In this document: piece after piece, positions 15,960 to 26,628 of the stretch | How the letters are laid out: each line of letters begins with the position of its first letter | How positions within the stretch are numbered: the stretch's first letter is position 1 | From: Rhizobium sp. L1K21 | GTDB taxonomy: Bacteria > Pseudomonadota > Alphaproteobacteria > Rhizobiales > Rhizobiaceae | Reading direction: 5' to 3' | Assembly: GCF_024055895.1 (NCBI RefSeq) | Contig: NZ_JAMXLE010000004.1 | Location: forward strand, 242,464 to 306,463 | Length of the DNA: 64,000 nucleotides | Program-made: the position numbers and the translations under genes | Notes under the pieces: model-generated | Told to the model about the DNA's origin: nothing | Seen by the model: only the letters and a program-made list of their open reading frames with translations | The model's database searches: none

Positions 15960-18560
15960 TTATTTGATATCCAGCAGACGTTCCAGATAGAGACGTTCGA
16001 TTTCCGGGCTCAGGTTATCACCGAGTTTGCGGCGGATCGTATCGAGAATTTCCCTTGCCCGTTGGATGTCGGCTTCCTCGGGCAATTTCACGTTTTCACC
16101 GAATTCCGGGCCTTGTGAATTCAAGGGACGGCCGAGCGGGTCCATGCCGGGCCTTCCGGGCTGGCTGAAGGCCTGGCCTTGGCCTTGACCCTGGCCTTGT
16201 TGAGCCAACTGTTCCATGAGTTCGGATGCACCCTGGCGCAGGGCTTCCATGGCGCGCCCCTGGCTGCCGACAGCGCGGCCGCCTTCACCTTTTCCGAGAG
16301 CATCGGAGGCTTTGCCCATTTCGCGCCCGGCGTCGGAAAAGCCGGGATTGGGCTTGATACCCTGCTTGCGCAGGCCTTCCTGCAACTGACCGAGCTGTTC
16401 GCCGAGCGCCTGCTGCTGGGCGCGCAGTTTCTTCAGTGCTTCCTTCAGCTCTTCGGCGGTCATCTGGTCGCGTTGCTGGGAGCCGTCCTGAGCGCCTTGC
16501 TGTTGATCGCCGTTCTGCTGCTCTTGGCGCTGACCGCCATTTTGCTGTTCTTGTTCGTCCCCGGACTGAGGTTGATCGCCACGCTGCATGCGGTCACGCA
16601 GGGCCTGCTCCAGTCCGTAGGTTTCGTCCATCAGCGATTTCTGCTTTTGCAGAAGCTCGCCAAGCTTGTCGATCTGCTCGCGCATTTCAGAGTTTTGCTG
16701 TGAGCCGTTGTTGCGCGGACCGGCAGTCTGCAGATTGTTGAGCATGCGCTGCATTTCCGAGAGCATGTTCATGGCCTGCTCGCGCGCCCCGCTTTGGGCA
16801 AGGTTCTGGATCTGGTCGAGCATGCGCTCCAGATCCTGCTGACGCAGAATGTTCTGTGTGTTCTGCTGCTGCATGCGCGCATCGGGATTTTGCTGAAGCT
16901 GCTGGGCAAGCGCCTGCATATATTCATTGAGTGCCTGGCGCAGCTCATCCATCAGCTTCTGGATTTCTTCGTCGCCTGCATTGTTCTGCAAGGCATCGGC
17001 CAGCCTCTCCTGGGCATCGCGCAGGTTGCGCTCGGCCAATGACAGGTTGCCGTCTTCAATGCCGAGTGCGATTTCCCAAAGGTAGTCAGCCGTCTCCTTC
17101 AGCCGTTCCTCATTGTCGGCAAGCTTCATGCGTGCGCCAGCAGACTGCATGAGCAGGAAATGCGTAAGGTTTTCAATCGTCTCTTCCGGGCGCAGGAAGA
17201 GCGCTTCGTTCAGCTTGATTGCCCAGTCGAGTCTTGCTGTGTCGAGGGAGAATATCTGGCGTTCTTCCGCCGCTGCCGCTGCCAATGGCTCGCGGAAATT
17301 GCGGGCGGGCAGGATGATTTCTTTTGTGCGGCTTCGCCCCTCATTGCCGGCGCTGTCGGAGGCAACCAGTGTAACCCTCACACGTTTTCCCGAAAGCGGA
17401 TGTTCGGTCAGGTTGCGGCTGGTGACGCCTTTGACCTCGCTGCCGTTGCGTTTGGCGAGATCGAGCCGGTATTCGGGCGGATCGTAAAGGGCATGTTCTG
17501 CATCTGCCGGGTCGGCAGGTTCAATAATGGCATGGGCGCTGTCGACCCCATAGTCATCCTTGGCGGAGAAGGCGATTTCAAGAGCGCCATTGGCCGCGCG
17601 GGCCGGTTCCTTGTCGAAGGTAATTTCGGGCGGATTGTCCTTTATGACCGTAAACATCCACGATTGTCCGTTCACGTCCAGCCGGCCATCAGAGGTTAGT
17701 TTAAGCGCGTAGCTTCGGCTTTCGGCTGCGGGAGCTTGCGCGACCTGTTGGCCGACGCTTGCATCCTTTTCAGGAACGAGCGGGACCGGCGCATCGCTTT
17801 TCGCCGTCTGAAATGTGGTTTCGCCTTCGCGGAAGCCCCCGCCTGAGAGGCGAATTGTCACTTGAGAATTTTCGGGCACGAGAACCGGACCGCTGGCCTG
17901 TTCACCGGAGGTCAGGAAAATAGGTGCCTTGCCGGTATAATTCGGCGGCGTGACCCAGACATCGGCGCGCATTTCGGCAGCGTCGGGATTTTCCACGCGC
18001 AGATTGAAGGCGTCAAACAGGCGGCCACCCTGATTGGAATAGGAGTAGCCGAAAGCAATGACCACAGCCAGAAGCGGCAAAACGCGCAGGCCATACGGGT
18101 CATATTTCGAAATGCCGGGTTCAGGTGTGCCTGCGTCCAGCCGGTTTATCTTGTCCGCAAGCCGCTTCTGGTGGGCGTTCCAAAGTGCAAGTGCTGCCGG
18201 GCTGTCGACGGCAGGTTTGTCGGACAGTGTGGAAATGGCCTGGTGGGACAAGCCATTCTGCATTTCCAGACGGCGATCTGCGGCCTCATCGGTCGGCCAG
18301 CGAAGTTTGGCCAGGTCCTTCAGCGCATAAAGTTCGGCGAGCACGAATGCCGCCAGCACGATCTTACCGGCAAGCGGCGGAATGAGATGGAAAAGGCCGA
18401 ACCAGGAAAGCGCAATGAATGTCAGCAGTATTGAGGCAGGCCAGAGGATGCGTGGCAAAAGGGCCTCGATAAAGAGGACGCATTTTGCGACGATGCGGTG
18501 CCGCGCGATGCGCTTGAGCGCGGCAATGATTGCAAAACTCTCCTGTTGACCGTCCGCCAT
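15960..18560 (-). CDS. Large DUF4175 membrane protein with Gln-rich tail
   Basis: This encodes 866 residues of the DUF4175 family (TIGR02302). Two or three N-terminal helices (ILLTFIALSWFGLFHLIP and IVLAAFVLAELYAL, then LPLLAVVIAFGYSYSNQGG near residue 165) are followed by a long extracytoplasmic beta-rich part and, after about residue 480, a helical region extremely rich in Gln, Glu and Asn (for example DEQEQQNGGQRQEQQNGDQQ near residue 675) with GQGQGQGQ repeats near the C-terminus. The family is common in Hyphomicrobiales and has no assigned function. ATG 18560 is preferred over TTG 18563, with GGAGAG upstream. It follows lysA on the minus strand after 110 bases. Confidence 0.88.
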   Translation of the reverse strand: MADGQQESFAIIAALKRIARHRIVAKCVLFIEALLPRILWPASILLTFIALSWFGLFHLIPPLAGKIVLAAFVLAELYALKDLAKLRWPTDEAADRRLEMQNGLSHQAISTLSDKPAVDSPAALALWNAHQKRLADKINRLDAGTPEPGISKYDPYGLRVLPLLAVVIAFGYSYSNQGGRLFDAFNLRVENPDAAEMRADVWVTPPNYTGKAPIFLTSGEQASGPVLVPENSQVTIRLSGGGFREGETTFQTAKSDAPVPLVPEKDASVGQQVAQAPAAESRSYALKLTSDGRLDVNGQSWMFTVIKDNPPEITFDKEPARAANGALEIAFSAKDDYGVDSAHAIIEPADPADAEHALYDPPEYRLDLAKRNGSEVKGVTSRNLTEHPLSGKRVRVTLVASDSAGNEGRSRTKEIILPARNFREPLAAAAAEERQIFSLDTARLDWAIKLNEALFLRPEETIENLTHFLLMQSAGARMKLADNEERLKETADYLWEIALGIEDGNLSLAERNLRDAQERLADALQNNAGDEEIQKLMDELRQALNEYMQALAQQLQQNPDARMQQQNTQNILRQQDLERMLDQIQNLAQSGAREQAMNMLSEMQRMLNNLQTAGPRNNGSQQNSEMREQIDKLGELLQKQKSLMDETYGLEQALRDRMQRGDQPQSGDEQEQQNGGQRQEQQNGDQQQGAQDGSQQRDQMTAEELKEALKKLRAQQQALGEQLGQLQEGLRKQGIKPNPGFSDAGREMGKASDALGKGEGGRAVGSQGRAMEALRQGASELMEQLAQQGQGQGQGQAFSQPGRPGMDPLGRPLNSQGPEFGENVKLPEEADIQRAREILDTIRRKLGDNLSPEIERLYLERLLDIK

Positions 18561-18670
18561 CAAGCTCTCCGATTCAGCTCATGGTCGAGCATAGCACGCT
18601 TTGCGGCGAAGGCGAGGCACAAGCGCGTTACTGGCGAAATTGAGCTGGGACGGCTGGGCTCAGATTGGCT

Positions 18671-19936
18671 TCAAAGCCAGTCTGGAATGGAATCAAGGCC
18701 GATCAGATCGTCATAGGTCGGGCGCGGACGGATGACATGCCACTTGTTGCCGCTGACCAGCACTTCCGGCACCAGAAGACGGCTATTGTAGGTTCCGGAC
18801 TGAACGGCACCGTAAGCACCGGCGGAGCCGACATAAAGCAGGTCGCCAGGTTCGGGACGCGCCATTTCTCGGTCGAGACCCAAAAAGTCGCCGCTCTCGC
18901 AGACCGGTCCGACAATATCAGCCTTGATGCGTTGCGCATCCATGGGCGGAAGCCTGACCGGCTTGATCGCGTGGTAGGCTTCATAAAGCGTGGGGCGCAC
19001 GAGATCGTTCATTGCACCATCGACGATGACGAATGCTTTTGTGCCTGCGTCCTTGACGAAAATGACCTCGGTGACGAGGATACCGGCATTGCCGGCAATG
19101 AGACGACCGGGTTCGGCAATGATCTTGCAATTCAGATCGCCGAGCTGGTCGCGGGCGACCTTTGCGTAATCTGAGGGCAGAGGCGGCAGTTCGTTGGAGT
19201 CCGTATAGGGAATGCCCAGGCCGCCGCCAACATCGAGGTGGCTGATTGTATGACCATCGGCGCGCAGCGTTTCTACGAGCTCGCGCAGAAGCTTGAACGC
19301 ATCGTTGAACGGCTGCAGATCAACAATCTGGCTGCCGATATGCATATCGATGCCGCTGACCTTGATGCCCGGCAAGCCGGCGGCGCGGGCGTAAACCTCG
19401 CGGGCGCGCTCATAGGATATGCCGAACTTGTTTTCTTTCTTGCCGGTTGAAATCTTGGCGTGGGTCTTGGCGTCAACATCCGGATTGATACGGATGGAGA
19501 CGTGGGCTGTCTTGCCGAGCGCAGTTGCGCGGGCGCTCAAGGCCTCGAGTTCAGGCTCGGATTCGACGTTGAAGCAATAGATTTCCTGCGAAAGCGCAAA
19601 ATCCATCTCGCGGGCGGTCTTGCCGACGCCGGAAAACATGATGCGGGAGGCGGGAATGCCGGCGGCCAGTGCACGGCGCAATTCGCCTTCCGAAACTACG
19701 TCGATACCCGCGCCAAGCTTGCCGAGCGTTTTGAGGACGGCCTGGTTGGAATTGGCCTTCATGGCGTAGCACACGAGCGAGTCCAGGCCTTGGAACGCTT
19801 CGGCAAAAACCTTGTAATGGCGCTCAAGCGTGGCGCTGGAATAGATGTAGAGCGGGGTTCCCACTTGTGCTGCAATTTCCGGCACGGGAACGTCTTCGGC
19901 GTAGAGAACGCCGTCTCGATATTCGAAATGGTTCAA
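18671..19936 (-). CDS. lysA: Diaminopimelate decarboxylase
   Basis: This encodes 421 residues. It makes L-lysine from meso-diaminopimelate. The PLP lysine is Lys60 in VCYAMKANSNQAVLK; other fold III motifs are SEGELRRALAAGIPASRIMF, the GGGLGIPY glycine loop that binds PLP phosphate, the EPGRLIAGNAG segment and the C-terminal VCESGDFLG with the catalytic cysteine, followed by GAYGAVQSGTYNSR. The only reasonable start is TTG at 19936, which gives the expected N-terminus (MNHFEYRDGVLYAEDV). It follows the small lipoprotein gene by 12 bases, the order argH-lptM-lysA being common in proteobacteria. Confidence 0.96.
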   Translation of the reverse strand: MNHFEYRDGVLYAEDVPVPEIAAQVGTPLYIYSSATLERHYKVFAEAFQGLDSLVCYAMKANSNQAVLKTLGKLGAGIDVVSEGELRRALAAGIPASRIMFSGVGKTAREMDFALSQEIYCFNVESEPELEALSARATALGKTAHVSIRINPDVDAKTHAKISTGKKENKFGISYERAREVYARAAGLPGIKVSGIDMHIGSQIVDLQPFNDAFKLLRELVETLRADGHTISHLDVGGGLGIPYTDSNELPPLPSDYAKVARDQLGDLNCKIIAEPGRLIAGNAGILVTEVIFVKDAGTKAFVIVDGAMNDLVRPTLYEAYHAIKPVRLPPMDAQRIKADIVGPVCESGDFLGLDREMARPEPGDLLYVGSAGAYGAVQSGTYNSRLLVPEVLVSGNKWHVIRPRPTYDDLIGLDSIPDWL

Positions 19937-19948
19937 GGTTCAGATACC

Positions 19949-20149
19949 TTAAAGCAGCGGGTCGAGCACGAAGGGTGTGTCGTCGACCCGATTGTTGTTG
20001 TTGGCCGGAGCTGCGGTGTTGCTGTTGTTCGTTGCCGGCAATTCCGAGGGAATTTCCGGATCGCCTTTTCTGCCGCAGCCGGAAAGCGCCGTTGCCGCAA
20101 ACACGCCGATCAGGACGGCGACTGAGATCTTACGCAAATGATGTGGCAT
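19949..20149 (-). CDS. lptM: Small LptM-like lipoprotein
   Basis: This encodes 66 residues. A signal peptide ends in the lipobox ALSGC, making Cys25 the lipidated residue, followed at once by GRKGDPEIP, the hallmark of the YifL/LptM family in which a short lipoprotein starts CGxKGP. LptM in E. coli helps LptD mature in the outer membrane. The rest is a short Asn- and Pro-rich tail (TNNSNTAAPANNNN). The ATG at 20149 has GGAAAG upstream; a longer start at 20185 adds unlikely residues. It sits between argH and lysA exactly as the family usually does. Confidence 0.85.
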   Translation of the reverse strand: MPHHLRKISVAVLIGVFAATALSGCGRKGDPEIPSELPATNNSNTAAPANNNNRVDDTPFVLDPLL

Positions 20150-20256
20150 GGTCTTTCCGTTGGCACTCTCGTTGAAGGCTGTCATAGCGGATTACGCCGC
20201 ATTTTGCATCTCATTCGTGTTGAAGCAAGATCAACAACGTTGATCGATCAGCGGGA

Positions 20257-21651
<1,395 letters not shown>

Positions 21652-21673
21652 TGGTCTGATCCTGGAGAATGAA

Positions 21674-22348
21674 ATGCAGAAAAACTCGTTTGGTTTGCCG
21701 TCCATGAAACTGCTGGCGCTGGCAGCTGCCGCAGGTATGGTCGTTGGCGCCGGTGCGGTTTACATGAAGATTACGGCCTATGGCAATGGTGACACTGAAA
21801 TTGCCGCGGCAGAGGCCGATTGTGCGGTTTCGCCGGAGGGAATGGCGGCGATCAAACCACTGATCAAGGGTCAGGTGGCCGCGTTGATTGCCGACACGCC
21901 GCGCAAGTTCGACACGGTTTCTTTCCAGAACAGTGAAGGCAAGGCCATGTCGCTTGATGATTTTGGCGGCAAGACGCTTCTCGTAAACCTCTGGGCAACG
22001 TGGTGCGGCCCTTGCCGTGCGGAAATGCCAGCGCTCGATGCGCTGCAGAAGACAGCCGGCTCGGACACATTCGAAGTGGTGGCGATCAATATCGATACGG
22101 ACGAGAGCGACGAGAAGCCGCGAACCTTCCTTGCGGAAACAGGTGTCAGCGCGCTGGAGCTTTATCGCGACAATTCCCTGAAGATTTTCAATACTTTGAA
22201 AAAGGAAGGACTGGTCTTCGGGCTGCCTTCCACCCTGCTGATTGATTCCAGGGGCTGCCTGATTGCCCACATGAATGGGCCGGCGGTCTGGGATGGTCCG
22301 GATGCGCTGAACCTGATCAAGGCCGTAAACGATCAGACGGGTGTCTGA
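21674..22348 (+). CDS. tlpA: Membrane-anchored thioredoxin-like protein, TlpA family
   Basis: This encodes 224 residues. A single N-terminal anchor ([20 protein letters not shown], about residues 12-31) leads to a periplasmic thioredoxin fold. The active site is WCGPC in [18 protein letters not shown], the cis-Pro is in [16 protein letters not shown], and an extra cysteine (AEADCAV) precedes the domain. TlpA proteins reduce periplasmic thiols for cytochrome oxidase copper-centre assembly or cytochrome c maturation. GGAG lies six bases before the chosen ATG. The gene is divergent from argH, as it is in many rhizobia. Confidence 0.9.
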   Translation: MQKNSFGLPSMKLLALAAAAGMVVGAGAVYMKITAYGNGDTEIAAAEADCAVSPEGMAAIKPLIKGQVAALIADTPRKFDTVSFQNSEGKAMSLDDFGGKTLLVNLWATWCGPCRAEMPALDALQKTAGSDTFEVVAINIDTDESDEKPRTFLAETGVSALELYRDNSLKIFNTLKKEGLVFGLPSTLLIDSRGCLIAHMNGPAVWDGPDALNLIKAVNDQTGV

Positions 22349-22367
22349 TCGTTTATGAGCGGCGGTT

Positions 22368-23243
22368 TCAGCGGGTCGGAACTGGAACCTCGCCGCGATA
22401 ATCATAAAAGCCCCGGCCGGATTTGCGGCCGAGCCAGCCAGCCTCGACATATTTCACCAGAAGCGGGCAGGGGCGGTATTTGGAATCGGCCAGACCATCG
22501 TGAAGGACCTGCATGATGGAGAGGCAGGTATCCAGGCCGATAAAATCAGCCAGCTGAAGCGGACCCATCGGATGATTGGCACCGAGCTTCATGGCGGTGT
22601 CGATGGCCTCGACAGAGCCAACGCCTTCATAGAGCGTGTAAATGGCCTCGTTGATCATCGGCAGCAGGATGCGGTTGACGATGAAGGCCGGGAAGTCTTC
22701 AGAAACCGTGACCGTCTTATCAAGGGAATCGGCATAGGCGCGGGCTTCCTTGAAGGTTTGTTCTTCCGTCGCAATGCCGCGCACCAGTTCCACCAGCTTC
22801 ATCACCGGCACAGGGTTCATGAAGTGGATACCCATGAAACGCTCCGGGCGGTCCGTGGCTGAAGCCAGACGGGTGATCGACAGGGAGGACGTGTTGGTGG
22901 CCAGCAGCGCTTCCGGCTTCAGGACCGGGCAGATCTGCGCGTAAATCTTGCGCTTGACGGTTTCTTCTTCGGTGGCGGCTTCAATGGCAAGATCCACGTC
23001 TGCAAGGTCATTGATGTCTACGGTACCCTTGATTTTCGCCAGCGCGGCTTCGCGTTCTGCCGGTTCCATCTTGTTGTTGGCGACCTGACGACCCAGATGC
23101 CCGCCGATGGCCGCGATGGCTGCGTCGACGCGGTCTTTGTCCAGATCATAAAGCACGACATCATAACCGGAGACGGCGCTGACCTGCGCAATGCCGCTGC
23201 CCATCTGACCCGCGCCAACGACTCCAACTTTCTGAATTGCCAT
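22368..23243 (-). CDS. hbdA: 3-hydroxybutyryl-CoA dehydrogenase
   Basis: This encodes 291 residues. It interconverts acetoacetyl-CoA and 3-hydroxybutyryl-CoA with NAD(P). The Rossmann motif VGVVGAGQMGSGIAQVSA starts at residue 6, and the family block RFMGIHFMNPVPVMKLVELV with its catalytic His lies at about residue 136, followed by DFPAFIVNRILLPMINEAIY and the C-terminal GLDTCLSIMQVLHDGLADSKY. Its partner genes etfB and etfA lie just upstream on the same strand, an arrangement often used for fatty-acyl or butyrate metabolism and respiratory electron transfer. A long hairpin separates it from etfA. Confidence 0.95.
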   Translation of the reverse strand: MAIQKVGVVGAGQMGSGIAQVSAVSGYDVVLYDLDKDRVDAAIAAIGGHLGRQVANNKMEPAEREAALAKIKGTVDINDLADVDLAIEAATEEETVKRKIYAQICPVLKPEALLATNTSSLSITRLASATDRPERFMGIHFMNPVPVMKLVELVRGIATEEQTFKEARAYADSLDKTVTVSEDFPAFIVNRILLPMINEAIYTLYEGVGSVEAIDTAMKLGANHPMGPLQLADFIGLDTCLSIMQVLHDGLADSKYRPCPLLVKYVEAGWLGRKSGRGFYDYRGEVPVPTR

Positions 23244-23278
23244 TTGAGTGCCTTTTATCCGGTAAGGTTGAAACAGAA

Positions 23279-23309
23279 ATACCGGGCTTCATGTTTTGAA
23301 GCCCGGTAT
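23279..23309 (-). terminator. Long perfect hairpin between etfA and hbdA
   Basis: ATACCGGGCTTCA (279-291 of this kb) and TGAAGCCCGGTAT (297-309) form a perfect 13-pair stem with a five-base loop, about 37 bases past the etfA stop. On the minus strand it is followed by a T-poor stretch (TTCTGTTT), so termination would be incomplete. It could end most etfBA transcripts while letting some run into hbdA, or protect the etfA 3' end from decay. Confidence 0.6.
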
Positions 23310-23345
23310 CGAATTCTAGAGCCCGCTTGCGCGAATTTCCACCCC

Positions 23346-24275
23346 TCAGAGGGCCTTTTCGAGCTCGGGCAGGATTTCGAAGAGGTCGCCAACCAGGCCG
23401 TAGTCGGCAACCTGGAAGATCGGTGCCTCTTCGTCCTTGTTGATGGCGACGATGACCTTTGAGTCCTTCATGCCGGCCAAGTGCTGGATGGCACCGGAAA
23501 TGCCGCAGGCAATGTAGAGTTCAGGGGCAACCACCTTACCCGTCTGGCCAACCTGCCAGTCATTGGGAGCATAGCCTGCGTCGACGGCAGCGCGCGAAGC
23601 GCCAACAGCAGCACCGAGCTTGTCGGCGACGGGCAGGATGACTTCCTGAAACTTCTCAGACGAGCCGAGCGCGCGACCACCGGAGATGATGATCTTCGCA
23701 GAGGTGAGTTCCGGACGGTCCGATTCAGCAAACTTGTCCTCAACATGTGAGGACAGGCCCGGATTGGCAGCCGCCGAAACCGTTTCAACGGAGGCAGAAC
23801 CACCTTCAGCGGCAGCATTGAAGGAGGCCGTGCGAACGGTGATTACCTTCTTGGCGTCGGAAGACTTCACCGTCTGGATGGCATTGCCGGCATAGATCGG
23901 GCGCTTGAAGGTGTCGGCGGATACGACTTCGGTGATTTCCGAGATCTGCATGACATCGAGAAGTGCTGCCACGCGCGGCATGATGTTCTTGCCCGATGTG
24001 GTGGCTGCAGCGATGATGACATCGTAAGAACCGGCGAGCGATACGATGAGGTCGGCAACCGGTTCTGCGAGCTTGTTTCCATAGGCGGCATCGTCTGCCA
24101 GAAGAACCTTGGCAACACCGGAAAGCTTGGCGGCTTCATCGGCAACCGCTTTGGCGCCTGCGCCAGCGACCAGCACGTGGACATCACCACCGATTTCAGC
24201 GGCTGCGGAAAGCGCCTTTGCGGTCTGGCTGTCCAGGGCGGAATTATCGTGATCTGCAACAAGAAGAATTGTCAT
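23346..24275 (-). CDS. etfA: Electron transfer flavoprotein alpha subunit
   Basis: This encodes 309 residues. The FAD-binding C-terminal part is clear: [20 protein letters not shown] at about residue 200, then [40 protein letters not shown] and [20 protein letters not shown]. The N-terminal half has the weaker conserved adenine-nucleotide fold. With EtfB it carries electrons from acyl-CoA and other dehydrogenases to ETF-ubiquinone oxidoreductase. It lies 24 bases after etfB. No etf-quinone oxidoreductase gene is in the window. Confidence 0.97.
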   Translation of the reverse strand: MTILLVADHDNSALDSQTAKALSAAAEIGGDVHVLVAGAGAKAVADEAAKLSGVAKVLLADDAAYGNKLAEPVADLIVSLAGSYDVIIAAATTSGKNIMPRVAALLDVMQISEITEVVSADTFKRPIYAGNAIQTVKSSDAKKVITVRTASFNAAAEGGSASVETVSAAANPGLSSHVEDKFAESDRPELTSAKIIISGGRALGSSEKFQEVILPVADKLGAAVGASRAAVDAGYAPNDWQVGQTGKVVAPELYIACGISGAIQHLAGMKDSKVIVAINKDEEAPIFQVADYGLVGDLFEILPELEKAL

Positions 24276-24299
24276 TGTCTTTTTTCTCCGTCCTTTAAC

Positions 24300-25052
24300 T
24301 TAAAGTACGCCAGCTTCGTTTTTCAGTTTCGAAACCAGTTCGGCGACGTCGGCGACCTTGACACCAGCCTTGCGGCCAGCAGGCTCTTCCGTCTTCAAAA
24401 CGGTCAGACGCGGGGAAAGGTCAACGCCGTAGTCGGCCGGGCTCTTCTTGTCGAGCGGCTTCTTCTTTGCCTTCATGATGTTCGGCAGCGATGCATAACG
24501 CGGCTCGTTCAAACGCAGGTCGCTGGTAACGATTGCGGGAAGCTTGACTTCGATGGTCTGCAGCCCGCCATCGACTTCGCGCGTCACATTGGCCTTGGTG
24601 TCGTCGAGGATTTCGATCTTGGAGGCGAAGGTACCCTGCGCCCAGCCGAGAAGCGCTGACAGCATCTGGCCGGTCTGGTTGGAATCGTCGTCGATGGCCT
24701 GCTTGCCAACGATCACGAGACCTGGCTTTTCTTCATCGACAACACCCTTGACGAGCTTGGCAACGGCGAGCGGTTCAACCGTCTCGTCTGTCTCGATCAG
24801 GATGCCGCGATCGGCGCCCATGGCAAGTGCGGTGCGGATGGTTTCTTCCGATTTGGCAGGACCAACGGAGACAACAACAACCTCTTCAGCCTTGCCGGCT
24901 TCCTTGAGGCGAAGTGCTTCTTCAACGGAAATCTCGTCAAACGGGTTCATCGACATCTTGACGTTTGCAAGTTCAACGCCCGTTCCATCGCCTTTTACGC
25001 GGATCTTGACGTTGTAATCAACGACCCGCTTGACCGTTACCAATATTTTCAT
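24300..25052 (-). CDS. etfB: Electron transfer flavoprotein beta subunit
   Basis: This encodes 250 residues, the usual length. The start [20 protein letters not shown] is standard, and the family signature VNEP-type block appears here as [20 protein letters not shown]. The AMP-binding region includes [20 protein letters not shown] and the signature-like [19 protein letters not shown], followed by [18 protein letters not shown]. It heads the etfB-etfA unit. About 200 bases separate its start from the end of the rhomboid gene; this space is AT-richer than its surroundings and should hold the etf promoter, but I could not pick a confident -35/-10 pair. Confidence 0.97.
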   Translation of the reverse strand: MKILVTVKRVVDYNVKIRVKGDGTGVELANVKMSMNPFDEISVEEALRLKEAGKAEEVVVVSVGPAKSEETIRTALAMGADRGILIETDETVEPLAVAKLVKGVVDEEKPGLVIVGKQAIDDDSNQTGQMLSALLGWAQGTFASKIEILDDTKANVTREVDGGLQTIEVKLPAIVTSDLRLNEPRYASLPNIMKAKKKPLDKKSPADYGVDLSPRLTVLKTEEPAGRKAGVKVADVAELVSKLKNEAGVL

Positions 25053-25259
25053 ACCAGGGTCCTTCCTTCAATGTTTGTGAGGAAAATGCGCTAACATCGA
25101 TCGACTTCGATGGCTGAATGGCGACATGGATAAGCGTTTTTCCTCCAAATACAACGCTAATGGCCAATAGACAGCAAAATTTTGTGATCGAAATAACTGA
25201 CGTTTACGTCCGCGTCAATATTGCCCGCCGGCTGCAAAGCGAATTCCACTCTTGTGAAA

Positions 25260-26021
25260 TCACTCCCGCCCCCACTTTAGCGGCGGCGGTTTTTCCGGTG
25301 CTGATCCATCCGCGTGAACAATGCTTGCTGTTGTTTGCAAAGGCCTATCAAAGAGCGGCACGCCGCGACGGCGCATGACGAGCACCAGAAGGGCCCCTGC
25401 AATGATGCCGCCGGCATGTGCGCCCCATGAGACGGTGCCCTCTGTGTCGACGACCAGAAAATAGAATTGCTGCAATACCCAGAAAAGAAGCGGAATGGCT
25501 GCAGGCAGGGGCAAGGGAAATCGGAAGAGAACCAGAACCCACAGCCGCACCTTGGGATGCAGAATGAGATAGGCGGAGATGACGCCCGCAATGGCACCCG
25601 ACGCGCCAATCAGCGGAACATCCGGGTCGAACGTCACGAGGCCGTGAAAGAGGGCACCTGCGGTGGCGCACAGGAGATAGAAGGCGAGATAGCGGAAATG
25701 CCCCATCGCATCTTCGATATTGTCTCCGAAGATCCAGAGAAACAGCATGTTGGACGCCAGATGCCAGAAATCCTGATGCAGAAAGGCATAGGTGATCACC
25801 GTCCAGCCGTCCGGCACGATGACGAGCGAGGGATCGAGGATTTTGTTGCCCATGGAAATGGAGGGAATAAAACCCAGGCCGGCGTCGATGGCATATATCG
25901 TGTCCACCGGCAAGATCGCCGTGAAGGCCCAGACCAGAAGATTGGTGGCGACCAGTGCGTAGGTCACATAAGGCCGACGGATGTGCTCGAGCGCATTTCG
26001 GTCATGCAGCGGAATGAACAT
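25260..26021 (-). CDS. Rhomboid-family intramembrane serine protease
   Basis: This encodes 253 residues with about six membrane helices. The catalytic Ser lies in GASGAIAG (Ser141) and the catalytic His in WGAHAGGIIAGALL (His202), so the dyad is intact. The upstream HLASNMLFLWIFGDNIEDAMG segment supplies the conserved HxxxN oxyanion motif. Substrates are unknown. It is the last gene of a tight minus-strand operon, SDR, HIG1, PduO-type transferase and rhomboid, starting 24 bases after the transferase. Confidence 0.93.
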   Translation of the reverse strand: MFIPLHDRNALEHIRRPYVTYALVATNLLVWAFTAILPVDTIYAIDAGLGFIPSISMGNKILDPSLVIVPDGWTVITYAFLHQDFWHLASNMLFLWIFGDNIEDAMGHFRYLAFYLLCATAGALFHGLVTFDPDVPLIGASGAIAGVISAYLILHPKVRLWVLVLFRFPLPLPAAIPLLFWVLQQFYFLVVDTEGTVSWGAHAGGIIAGALLVLVMRRRGVPLFDRPLQTTASIVHADGSAPEKPPPLKWGRE

Positions 26022-26045
26022 CGGGCAAACCCTGTTGTGTGGCGA

Positions 26046-26624
26046 TTACCGGTTTTTGCCGGGAACCCATAAAACGTCTTCGGTTCCATCCTTGTTGGCG
26101 ACGCGGGCCGCAACGAAGAGCAGGTCGGAAAGGCGGTTGATGTAACGGATGGCTGCGGGATTGACCTTTTCGTCGTCTCTGGCGGCAAGCTCCACCATAA
26201 GCCGCTCAGCGCGCCGGCTGACGGTGCGGGCGAGATGAAGGGCGGCAGAGGCCGGCGAGCCGCCAGGCAGGACAAAGGATTTCAAAGGTTCCAGGCGCGC
26301 ATTCAGGCGGTCGATGGCAGCTTCAAGTGTTTCAACCTGATGCTCGGTAATGCGCAGAGGCTCATAACCCAGCGGCTCGCCGGTTTCAGGGGTGGCGAGA
26401 TCGGCTCCGAGGTCGAAGAGACCGTTTTGCACTTCAGCCAGCACGCCATCAATTTCCGGCATGTCTGCCGTCGAAAGACGCGCAAGCCCGATGCAGGCAT
26501 TGGTTTCATCGACGACGCCGTAAGCATCAACGCGGAGGTCGCTTTTCATGCGGCGCGGGCCAGCGGCCAGTCCCGTCGTGCCGTCGTCGCCGGTTTTTGT
26601 GTAGATCTTGTTGAGTTTAACCAT
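26046..26624 (-). CDS. PduO-type cob(I)alamin adenosyltransferase
   Basis: This encodes 192 residues. It adenosylates corrinoids using ATP. The ATP-binding N-terminus is IYTKTGDDGTTGLAAGPRRM, followed by YGVVDETNACIGLARL, and the C-terminal VLPGGSPASAALHLARTVSRRAER-type stretch (the conserved Arg-Ala-Glu-Arg run near residue 140) and INRLSDLLFVAARVAN complete the family. Together with cobT at the left edge it shows that the organism makes or uses B12. It lies four bases after the HIG1 gene and its start codon includes the sequence ATGGTTAAA. Confidence 0.95.
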   Translation of the reverse strand: MVKLNKIYTKTGDDGTTGLAAGPRRMKSDLRVDAYGVVDETNACIGLARLSTADMPEIDGVLAEVQNGLFDLGADLATPETGEPLGYEPLRITEHQVETLEAAIDRLNARLEPLKSFVLPGGSPASAALHLARTVSRRAERLMVELAARDDEKVNPAAIRYINRLSDLLFVAARVANKDGTEDVLWVPGKNR

Positions 26625-26628
26625 GATA

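Noticed and set aside
26615..26624. TTTAACCAT, similar to the CtrA box
   Set aside because: It is the start of the adenosyltransferase coding sequence inside a tight operon with a four-base gap, so there is no room for a promoter.
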